Below, piece after piece: positions 55,199 through 62,423 of a stretch of DNA of 64,000 nucleotides. Within the stretch, counting starts at the first letter, position 1. Each line of letters begins with the position of its first letter. The notes under the pieces are model-generated. The model made no database searches. It was not told the origin of the DNA and saw only the letters and a list, made by a program, of their open reading frames with translations. Made by a program: the position numbers and the translations under genes. The stretch comes from an uncultured Eubacteriales bacterium (GTDB taxonomy: Bacteria; Bacillota; Clostridia; Peptostreptococcales; Anaerovoracaceae): the NCBI GenBank assembly GCA_902786355.1, contig CADABZ010000001.1:124001-188000 (forward strand), given 5' to 3'.

Positions 55199-56350
55199 AT
55201 GGAAATCATCAAAGAACTGCCAGCTGTGTTTGAAGAATTCGCAGAAGCAAGAAGAAATGCCTTCATCAATGTCAAGAACGTCAAGGATAAGGGTATCCCT
55301 GTAATCGGTTCTTATTGCACATATTTTCCTCAGGAACTCGCTATTGCTGCAGGTTGTGCTACTGTAGGACTGTGCTCAACATCCGGTGAGACTATCCCTG
55401 CTGCTGAGAAGGATCTTCCGGCTAACCTCTGCCCTCTGATCAAATCCAGCTACGGATTTGCCAAGGAAGACAAGTGCCCGTTCTTCTATTTCAGTGACAT
55501 CGTTATCGGTGAGAATACATGTGACGGCAAGAAGAAGATGTACGAGCTCATGAAGGATTTCAAGGACGTATTCATCATGGATCTTCCTAATTCACAGAGT
55601 GAGAACGGACTCAAGCTCTACAAGGACGAGCTTCTGAGACTTAAGGCTTACATCGAGAAGAAGTTTGATATCACCATCACTGATGAGGATATGCGCAAAG
55701 CTGTCAAGCTCGAAAACGAGATCAGAGTTGCCAAGAAGCACCTCATCGACACTATGAAAAACGATCCATGCCCGGTTTCCGGACTCGATATGTTCAAGGT
55801 CCTCTACGGAAGCGGCTTCAAGTTCGACCACACTCAGATCGTACCTGAGGTTGAGGCTGTTAAGGAGAAGATCGAGAAGGAACTCGCAGAAGGCAAGAAC
55901 GTCGGCAAGAGACCTCGCATCGTCATCACAGGATGCCCTATCGGAGGAGTTACAGAGAAGGTCATCAAGGCTGTTGAAGATAATGGCGGCGTAGTAGTTG
56001 CAATGGAGAACTGCGTAGGCGCTAAGCAGTATGACAGACTGATCGACGAAGATGCTGAGGACATCTGGGAAGCAACAGCATACAGATATCTGCAGATCGG
56101 ATGCTCGGTCATGACACCTAACCCTAACAGATATGACCTTCTCGGAAGGACAATCGATGAGTATAAGGCAGACGGCGTACTCGAGATGACACTCCAGGCT
56201 TGCCACACATACAATGTAGAGCACAAGTCAATCGAGAGATTCGTAACTGAAGAGAAGAAGATCCCTTACTTCATGGTAGAGACTGACTACTCAACAGCTG
56301 ACGTAGCTCAGCTGAACACACGTATCGCAGCCTTCATCGAAATGCTGTAA
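55199..56350 (+). CDS. Double-cubane cluster protein (YjiM-like, 2-hydroxyacyl-CoA dehydratase family)
   Basis: 383 residues, the only plus-strand gene. It belongs to the 2-hydroxyacyl-CoA dehydratase subunit (HgdB/YjiM) family. Cysteines lie in GSYCTYFP, ANLCPL, ENTCDGKKK, TGCPIGG, MENCVG and QACHTYN, the pattern of proteins binding a double-cubane [8Fe-9S] cluster that reduce small molecules after ATP-driven activation. The true substrate is unknown. GGGAGGAAAG precedes the ATG; the gene has its own leader hairpin and terminator. Codon choice is rich in AAG, GAC and ATC as in highly expressed genes. Its activator could be the protein encoded at the right window edge. Confidence 0.88.
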   Translation: MEIIKELPAVFEEFAEARRNAFINVKNVKDKGIPVIGSYCTYFPQELAIAAGCATVGLCSTSGETIPAAEKDLPANLCPLIKSSYGFAKEDKCPFFYFSDIVIGENTCDGKKKMYELMKDFKDVFIMDLPNSQSENGLKLYKDELLRLKAYIEKKFDITITDEDMRKAVKLENEIRVAKKHLIDTMKNDPCPVSGLDMFKVLYGSGFKFDHTQIVPEVEAVKEKIEKELAEGKNVGKRPRIVITGCPIGGVTEKVIKAVEDNGGVVVAMENCVGAKQYDRLIDEDAEDIWEATAYRYLQIGCSVMTPNPNRYDLLGRTIDEYKADGVLEMTLQACHTYNVEHKSIERFVTEEKKIPYFMVETDYSTADVAQLNTRIAAFIEML

Positions 56351-56386
56351 TACACATCTTCATTTCAGCAGGATGATAATAACAAT

Positions 56387-56418
56387 GCCCGCAGATCCAG
56401 GTCTGCGGGCAGTTTTCT
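56387..56418 (+). terminator. Terminator after the double-cubane protein gene
   Basis: GCCCGCAGA and TCTGCGGGC form a 9-bp perfect stem with a 6-base loop (56387-56410), followed by AGTTTTCTTAG on the plus strand. It may also slow transcription from coaE on the other strand. Confidence 0.88.
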
Positions 56419-56443
56419 TAGTAAGAATTAAAGCAGATTCAAG

Positions 56444-57031
56444 TCAGATCGCTTCGAGAAGCCGGTCTACAGCAGCTTTCAGCTCGTCCACGCTGCCGTT
56501 ATTGTACAGTACGGCATCAGCCTTTGATACTTTGACATCCTCATCAGACTGCGAGTCCATGATAAGGTCGATGATCTGAGGGTCGATATTATCACGCTTC
56601 ATCACGCGGTCTCTTCGTACCTCATAATCAGCAGTTACGACCCATACCTGGTCATATCTGTCCTCCTGATGAGTCTCGAACAGCAGCGGGATATCGAAGA
56701 ACAGAGCTTTTTCTCCTGCTGCCTCCTTTTCTTTCCGGATTTTTTCGATATCTTCAAGGACAACCTTTGTAGTTCCTTCTTCGAGGATCTTTTTGTATTT
56801 CGGTGCCTGGAACACGAGATCTCTCATCGCGCCCCTGTTGAGACTTCCGTCTGCATTGATAAAATCCGGTCCGAAGTGCTCCATGATATACGGCATGGCC
56901 TTGCCTCCCGGACCTGTCATTTCGCGGGACATGCGGTCAGCATCTATCACAGTAAATCCTCTGGAAATGATGTGATCTGTCACAGTTGATTTTCCGGCTC
57001 CTATGCCGCCGGTTATAGCTATAGTGATCAT
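56444..57031 (-). CDS. coaE: Dephospho-CoA kinase
   Basis: 195 residues. P-loop GGIGAGKSTV at the N-terminus, DADRMSREM and the FDIPLLFETH segment are diagnostic. It phosphorylates dephospho-CoA in the last step of CoA synthesis. GGAGG lies 8 bases before the ATG. It directly follows polA, a frequent pair in bacteria. Confidence 0.96.
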   Translation of the reverse strand: MITIAITGGIGAGKSTVTDHIISRGFTVIDADRMSREMTGPGGKAMPYIMEHFGPDFINADGSLNRGAMRDLVFQAPKYKKILEEGTTKVVLEDIEKIRKEKEAAGEKALFFDIPLLFETHQEDRYDQVWVVTADYEVRRDRVMKRDNIDPQIIDLIMDSQSDEDVKVSKADAVLYNNGSVDELKAAVDRLLEAI

Positions 57032-57063
57032 TTCATGATCCTCCTTCGTATAATTCAGATCTG

Positions 57064-59730
57064 TTATTTCAGGTCATACCATGTTTTGCCTGAATGTATG
57101 TCACAGGTAAGCTCAACGGCAAGATCAGCAGCACCTGTCATGCACTTCTCAAGTACATCTCTCACTTCAGCTTCTTCAGACTCAGGACCCTCTACGATGA
57201 GTTCATCGTGGATCTGGAGTATCAGTTTTGACTTAAGACCTCTCCTGTCAAGCTCGGCTGAAACAGAGTTCATGGCGAATTTGATTATATCCGCCGCAGT
57301 TCCCTGTATTGGAGTATTCATAGCGAGCCTCTTCGCCAGTTCCTTCTCCATGTACTTTCTTGATGAGAATTCAGGGATCTGCCTTATCCTTCCGTAGTGT
57401 GTCCTGACTGCCCTGTTCTTCTCGCCTTCTTCTATCATGCTGTCAAGATACTTTTTGACTGCAGCATGCTTTGCAAAATAGTCATTGATATACCTTTGAC
57501 CTTCGGCGCGCGATATATTGAGGCTCTCTCCGAGGCCGAAACCGCTCATGCCATATACGACCCCGAAGTTGACCGCCTTGGCCTTTGTCCTGTCAAGAGG
57601 AGTGACTTCATCTTCAGGGATCTCAAAAACTCTCGACGCAGTTGCGCGATGGATATCCTTGCCGTTCCTGAAATCGCTTATAAGAGACTCATCACCGCTG
57701 AGCGATGCAAGTATCCTGAGCTCTATCTGTGAGTAGTCTGAACCTGTGAACACGTTATCTTCAGAGCTTACTATGAATGCTTTTCTTATAAGCCTTCCGT
57801 AATCATCTCTGATAGGGATGTTCTGCAGATTAGGATCCGTGCAGCTCAGTCTTCCTGTCGCGGCGACGGTCTGCATGAAATGCGGACGGACTTTGCCGTC
57901 TTCGCCTATCACTGTGCTGAGGCCCTCGACGTAAGTGCTTCTGAGCTTGGCCAGCTTCCTGTATTCGAGCACATCAGAAACGATGCTGTGATCTTCTTTC
58001 AGCTTGTCGAGGATGTCGGCAGCTGTCGAATAACTGCCTGTTTTGCCCTTTGCCTTAGGGTAAGGGATATTCAGCTCTTCGAACAGGATGCTTCCGAGCT
58101 GCTTAGGAGAATTGATATTGAATTCCCTGCCGGCCTCGCTGTAGATCTTCTGCTCGAGAACAGAGATCTTATCTGTCAGCTCACTGCCGATCGATCCGAG
58201 GATCTCAGGATCACATGTAATGCCCGAAAGCTCCATTCCGGCTATAGTCGATACAAGCGGCATCTCGCATTCGTCAAAAAGCTTCCTTGTCCCGGCCTCA
58301 TCGAGTAGAGCGCTCTGTCTGTGCATAATAAGCACGGAGCAGTAAGCTCTCATGAGGCAGTCCTCTTCTGCAAGCTGCTGACTGCTGTAATTGAGATCAT
58401 CGCTCATGATCCGTGCGTATTCTTCGTCTGCAACATATCCTGCATGTCTGAGCAGGAGCTTGTCCATCGGATATTTCTGCCTGTTAGGATCGAGCAGATA
58501 CTCAGCTATAGTGACATCATGATACGGGATCAGCTTAATATCCGCCATGCTGAGAGCCGAATAGATGATCTTCTTGAGACCGCATCCGCACAGCCTGTAG
58601 CTTCTGGAAGAAAGCTCACCGAGAACAAGAGCAGCATCCATCGGTGTTATCATCTGGGTGCATCCGATGCCTTCAGCAGGATAATACAGTGCAAAACCCG
58701 TGATCTGTGCCGGTGCGAGATGGTTGTTGTCACATGCGGCTTCGATCGATACTATGCTGCCCTCAGGGACTTCAGATATGAATTCTCTGAAGCCTGTCCT
58801 GTGGATACCTGCGAATGATTCTTTTATGTCTTTTCCCTGCTCAGTATCAGCTGCAGCTGAAGTATCTGCGCCCTCAGACTGAAGTTTTCTGATGAAAGAA
58901 TTGAATTCAAGCTCTGTATACAGCTCGATGAGACGAGGCATATCAGGCTCTCTGAATCTGAGTTCATCCCATGTGAATTCAACAGGAACGTCTGTATCGA
59001 TAGTAGCCAGCCACTTCGAAAGTCTGGCCGATTCGATGTTCGCCCTGATGTTCTCACCCATCTTGCCCTTGATCTCATCTGCATGATCGAGCACAGACTC
59101 AAGAGTGCCGTATTCTGTCAGAAGAGCTATTCCCTTCTTCTCACCTATACCCGGTATGCCCGGAATATTATCTGACTTGTCTCCCATGAGGCCCTTCAGG
59201 TCGATAAACTGCTTCGGTGTAAGCGAGTAACGTTCCATCATAGCAGCCTCATCGTACAGGTCAAATTCGCTCATTCCGCGCTTGTTGATAAGCACATTGA
59301 CTTCCGGGCTTACAAGCTGAAGTTCATCCTTGTCACCGGAAATAACGAGCGTCTTAAGGCCTGCCTCAGTTGCCCTGCGTGAGAGTGTCCCGATCAGATC
59401 GTCAGCTTCGTATCTCGGCTTTTCGACGACTGCTATGTTCATAGCATCGAGAACTTTGTGAAGCCATGGGATCTCCGAGAGAAGCTCTATCGGAGTCTGC
59501 TGTCTTCCGGCCTTGTAGCCGTCGTATCGTTCGTGTCTGAACGTCTTTTCTTTCATATCAAAGGCTACAGCCATATAGTCCGGCTCATAGTCTTTGACTA
59601 TCTTTCCGAGCATATTGATGAAAGCAAAAATGCCCTGAGTATGTATGCCTTTGGATGTTACCATAGGCCTCATGGCAAAATACGCTCTGAACAGAAGACT
59701 GTTTCCATCGATCAGTATGAGTTTTTCCAT
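57064..59730 (-). CDS. polA: DNA polymerase I
   Basis: 888 residues. Domains in order: 5'-3' exonuclease (about 1-290; IDGNSLLFRAYFA, GDKDELQLVSP, KSDNIPGIPGIGEK), a 3'-5' exonuclease-like domain (about 310-480), and the polymerase domain (GSDYSQIELRILA, RTKAKAVNFGVVYGMSGFGL, QIHDELIVEGP). The proofreading motif that normally reads DxE is VSIEAA here, so the exonuclease domain is probably inactive, as in Bacillus-type Pol I. The ribosome site is weak. It is followed by coaE. Confidence 0.97.
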   Translation of the reverse strand: MEKLILIDGNSLLFRAYFAMRPMVTSKGIHTQGIFAFINMLGKIVKDYEPDYMAVAFDMKEKTFRHERYDGYKAGRQQTPIELLSEIPWLHKVLDAMNIAVVEKPRYEADDLIGTLSRRATEAGLKTLVISGDKDELQLVSPEVNVLINKRGMSEFDLYDEAAMMERYSLTPKQFIDLKGLMGDKSDNIPGIPGIGEKKGIALLTEYGTLESVLDHADEIKGKMGENIRANIESARLSKWLATIDTDVPVEFTWDELRFREPDMPRLIELYTELEFNSFIRKLQSEGADTSAAADTEQGKDIKESFAGIHRTGFREFISEVPEGSIVSIEAACDNNHLAPAQITGFALYYPAEGIGCTQMITPMDAALVLGELSSRSYRLCGCGLKKIIYSALSMADIKLIPYHDVTIAEYLLDPNRQKYPMDKLLLRHAGYVADEEYARIMSDDLNYSSQQLAEEDCLMRAYCSVLIMHRQSALLDEAGTRKLFDECEMPLVSTIAGMELSGITCDPEILGSIGSELTDKISVLEQKIYSEAGREFNINSPKQLGSILFEELNIPYPKAKGKTGSYSTAADILDKLKEDHSIVSDVLEYRKLAKLRSTYVEGLSTVIGEDGKVRPHFMQTVAATGRLSCTDPNLQNIPIRDDYGRLIRKAFIVSSEDNVFTGSDYSQIELRILASLSGDESLISDFRNGKDIHRATASRVFEIPEDEVTPLDRTKAKAVNFGVVYGMSGFGLGESLNISRAEGQRYINDYFAKHAAVKKYLDSMIEEGEKNRAVRTHYGRIRQIPEFSSRKYMEKELAKRLAMNTPIQGTAADIIKFAMNSVSAELDRRGLKSKLILQIHDELIVEGPESEEAEVRDVLEKCMTGAADLAVELTCDIHSGKTWYDLK

Positions 59731-59757
59731 ATGTGTGACCGCCTGTAATATACAATG

Positions 59758-59782
59758 CCGATCCCGGAAAGAACGGGACCGG
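59758..59782 (-). other. Hairpin between the P1 peptidase gene and polA
   Basis: CCGATCCCG and CGGGACCGG pair around GAAAGAA with a single mismatch. No U-tract follows in either direction. It may be a weak terminator or an mRNA processing site. Confidence 0.4.
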
Positions 59783-59820
59783 CTTTATAGTGACTTATCA
59801 TCATTGTCCGGGAAAAGAAA

Positions 59821-61359
59821 CTACTTGCGTATGATATCTCTTGCAGCCGGGAGACCGTATGCACTTTCTGCGGAGTGTGCACCGTCTATGATCGCATACT
59901 GCAGCACGTCTGTGGCAAGAGCTGCGAAAGCGTCAAAATTCACTTCCTGCGTGCATGTCGACATAACGAATATCGTGTCGCCGTCAAGCGTGGTGTGAAC
60001 CGGCTTGATCGCTCTGGCATAAGCATCATGGAGTATGGATGCAAGCTTGTTAGCCTGTGACTTTGTGATGATGGCATTGGTAATTACGCATGATATCGTA
60101 GTGTTGAAAGCGATATCGTAACCCATGTCCGCCTTATCCTCAGGACTCAGGCGGAATTCGTCATCTTCCTCCTCAGCAGCATCACTCTGAGCATCTTCTG
60201 CTGCAGCCTCTGTTTCCTGCGGCTGGACTTCAGCTGCTGTCTGTTCAGGCTCTGCAACTGCAGGTTCAGGTTCTGGCTCCGGAATCACTTCAGAAGCTTC
60301 TACAGCCGCTTCTGCTTCAGCTGCATATTCATGAGGCTGAATGTCAGCTTCTGTCTGCTCAGGCTCTGCTGCTTCCGGTTCAGGTGCCGGCTCCGGAATT
60401 GCTTCAGGAGCTTCTGCAGCTGCATATGATTCCTGCAGGTACAGATCTTCCGGATGCTCTACCTGTTCATATGATGGCTCAGGAGCTTCAGCTGTTACTG
60501 CCATTTCCTGAGTTTCTTCAGCCTGTTCTGCTTCTGCCAGCTGAGACTGCTCAAGCTGATATGATGCCATCAGAGCTCTTGCTATATCTTCCTTCTCATT
60601 GCCTGTGCTCTCCGGCTCAGGTTCTGCTGTAGTCCTTGACTCTTCTTCAGCCATACGGCGTATATCGTATATATCAAGATCAGGCTGCGACTCCGGATGT
60701 ATCATGCCCTTGAGGACTTTGACAGTTCCCTGGATCTCAGTTCCGCCCTGGCTTCTGAGACCAGCTATGATATTTCCTGCTCCGTTGTAGATATCTGCAC
60801 ATGCATTGACAGCTGATATAGCACCGACCTGGATAAGGTCATCTCCGCAAGCAAAAGTTCCGAGTCCGGTCTTCATAGCTCTTTCCATGCCGAGCATCTT
60901 TCCGACTGATGCTCCTGTGCCGGCTCCGTGATTGCCTGCTTCAAAAATATCGGCATACGCATTCTCAACAGCCTGTCTGCCCATATCGACGTCAGGGAAA
61001 ACATCACTCCGTCCGACCTGCAGATCGAAAAGTGATGCACCTGTTATGATAGGAACTGCAACATCTCCCACTCTGAAGCCTACTCCTCTTTCTGCGAGTG
61101 ATCTCATTACTCCTGAAGCAGCTTCAAGGCCGAAGGCAGAACCGCCGCTGAGTACAACGGCATTGATTTTCTCTACGGTGTTTTCCGAACGGAGAAGATC
61201 GGTCTCTCTTGTTGCCGGAGCTCCGCCCCGTACATCTACTCCTGCTACTGCGCTGTCTTCTGCGATGACGACTGTGACTCCGGTACCGGCTTCAGCGTCT
61301 TCTGCATTTCCCAGCCTGAATCCTTTGATTTCACTGATGTCGATCTTTTTTAGTTTCAT
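59821..61359 (-). CDS. P1/DmpA family self-processing aminopeptidase with long acidic insertion
   Basis: About 512 residues, where family members usually have 320-360. Residues 1-220 and 400-512 match the P1 (S58) family of N-terminal-nucleophile aminopeptidases: GGAPATRETDLL, VVLSGGSAFGLEAASGVM, GAGTGASVGK and, at about 418-424, the self-cleavage site FNTTISC (cut expected between Asn and Thr). Between them lie about 185 residues rich in Glu, Pro and Ala with two tandem 38-residue repeats (IPEPxPEPxxAEPEQT). The insertion ends just before the cleavage site, so it would form the tail of the alpha subunit. I chose the ATG at 61359 (GGGGA 8 bases upstream); ATGs at 61368 and 61374 are alternatives. 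Confidence 0.9.
   Translation of the reverse strand: MKLKKIDISEIKGFRLGNAEDAEAGTGVTVVIAEDSAVAGVDVRGGAPATRETDLLRSENTVEKINAVVLSGGSAFGLEAASGVMRSLAERGVGFRVGDVAVPIITGASLFDLQVGRSDVFPDVDMGRQAVENAYADIFEAGNHGAGTGASVGKMLGMERAMKTGLGTFACGDDLIQVGAISAVNACADIYNGAGNIIAGLRSQGGTEIQGTVKVLKGMIHPESQPDLDIYDIRRMAEEESRTTAEPEPESTGNEKEDIARALMASYQLEQSQLAEAEQAEETQEMAVTAEAPEPSYEQVEHPEDLYLQESYAAAEAPEAIPEPAPEPEAAEPEQTEADIQPHEYAAEAEAAVEASEVIPEPEPEPAVAEPEQTAAEVQPQETEAAAEDAQSDAAEEEDDEFRLSPEDKADMGYDIAFNTTISCVITNAIITKSQANKLASILHDAYARAIKPVHTTLDGDTIFVMSTCTQEVNFDAFAALATDVLQYAIIDGAHSAESAYGLPAARDIIRK
60190..60420 (-). repeat. Two tandem 114-bp repeats inside the P1 peptidase gene
   Basis: Each unit encodes 38 residues with the core IPEPxPEPxxAEPEQTxA. 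The DNA copies share long runs such as the segment coding for the core, with scattered silent and amino-acid changes. They are in frame and could expand or shrink by recombination. Confidence 0.85.
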
Positions 61360-61401
61360 TTCTGGCATCCCCATAGACAATAAATTTCCATATTTTTATT
61401 T

Positions 61402-61432
61402 ATTGTACCATATTCTAAATATATTTTCTCAA
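61402..61432 (-). promoter_or_regulatory. Promoter of the P1 peptidase gene
   Basis: Minus-strand TTGAGA (61432-61427), a 19-base spacer and TACAAT (61407-61402) with an extended TG before the -10 box (TGGTACAAT). It begins right after the terminator of the 6S RNA candidate. The spacer is long, which the extended -10 may compensate. Confidence 0.65.
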
Positions 61433-61433
61433 T

Positions 61434-61614
61434 AAAAAACCCGGAATACCGTTAAGCCATTAATTGACGCCCTATCGTTAACTGATAAGGTGGGTACTTC
61501 CTGAGCATGGTTTCTGTAGTCCACTCATTGGAGGCTGTACATAATACTTCCGCATCGGAATCCCTTTAAGAAAGTGTAGGTTCAATTAAAGATACTCAAC
61601 GCATATCCCAGGAA
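61434..61614 (-). ncRNA. ssrS: 6S RNA candidate
   Basis: No protein fits this stretch. On the minus strand a roughly 180-base RNA can fold as one long rod. The ends CCTGGGATAT and GTATTCCGGG pair, then GTTGAG/CTTAAC and TTAATTGA/TCAATTAA. A central bubble (ACCTACACTTTCTTAAA) is followed by GGG-TTCC pairing with GGAA-CCC and an upper hairpin containing GTACAGCCTCC and ACCATGCTCAGG. The closing stem is followed by TTTTTT. This rod-with-bubble shape and these motifs match my memory of Firmicutes 6S RNA, which mimics an open promoter and binds sigma-A RNA polymerase. Exact ends are estimates. Confidence 0.75.
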
Positions 61615-61655
61615 ATGGGATCTATGCCATATGCTGCGTGGTGCAGCTGATATTA

Positions 61656-62375
61656 TCAGTCAAGATCCAGATCGCAGTTGAAGTAGACCTTCTGAACGTC
61701 GTCATTGTCCTCAAGGGAAGTGATCAGCTTGGTCAGTGACTTGACTGCACTGTCGTCTGATACGTTTGCTTCCATTGAAGGGATCTGCTCGACCTCTGCT
61801 TCAACGATCTCATATCCGGCATCCTTGATAGCCTGATGTACGTCATTGAAAGCAGATGGCTCTGTTCTGATCTCAAAGTTGTCTTCGTTGACGATCATAT
61901 CGTCAGCGCCGGCATCGAGAGCTACCATCATTACTTCATCCTCATCAAGATCTTCTGAGTCGATGATGATAACGCCCTTGCGTGAGAACATATATGAAAC
62001 GCAGCCAGGTGTTCCGAGATTTCCGCCATTCTTATCAAATACGGATCTTACAAATGAAGCTGTCCTGTTCTTGTTGTCTGTCAGAGCTTCTACGATAACA
62101 GCTACTCCGCTTGGACCGTAACCTTCAAACTGAAGCTCTTCATAGGATTCGCCGCCGAGTTCTCCGGTACCCTTCTTGATGGCTCTGTTGATGTTGTCGT
62201 TAGGCATTCCTATCGACTTTGCCTTGTCGATTGCTACTCTGAGTGAAGGGTTGAATTCAGGATCTCCGCCGCCCTTGGCTGCTACGATGATCTGTCTTGA
62301 ATACTTTGTAAACATTGCAGAACGCTTAGAGTCCTGCGCTGATTTTCTGTTAGCTATTGTTCCATGTCTGCCCAA
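61656..62375 (-). CDS. yebC: YebC/PmpR-family protein (translation or transcription regulator)
   Basis: 239 residues of the YebC family, now linked to relief of ribosome stalling as well as transcription control. The N-terminus MGRHGTIANRKSAQDSKRSA differs from the usual GHSKWANIKHRK but keeps its shape; GYGPSGVAVIVEALTDNKNR and the acidic EDNDDVQKVYFN C-terminus are typical. The frame opens at a GTG at 62384, but AAGGAGG abuts that codon; the TTG at 62375 has the correct 8-base spacing, so a TTG start is most likely. Confidence 0.94.
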   Translation of the reverse strand: MGRHGTIANRKSAQDSKRSAMFTKYSRQIIVAAKGGGDPEFNPSLRVAIDKAKSIGMPNDNINRAIKKGTGELGGESYEELQFEGYGPSGVAVIVEALTDNKNRTASFVRSVFDKNGGNLGTPGCVSYMFSRKGVIIIDSEDLDEDEVMMVALDAGADDMIVNEDNFEIRTEPSAFNDVHQAIKDAGYEIVEAEVEQIPSMEANVSDDSAVKSLTKLITSLEDNDDVQKVYFNCDLDLD

Positions 62376-62423
62376 TGGAGACACCTCCTTTGATATCTGT
62401 TTCTGTTCTTCTCTTACAGTATA

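Noticed and set aside
55592-56224. Minus-strand frame of 210 codons inside the double-cubane protein gene
   Set aside because: The plus-strand gene has a strong ribosome site and conserved cysteines; the reverse frame shows none.
60190-60420. Repeats suggestive of a CRISPR array or mobile element
   Set aside because: The two repeats are in-frame protein-coding units adjacent to each other with no spacers, inside the P1 peptidase gene.
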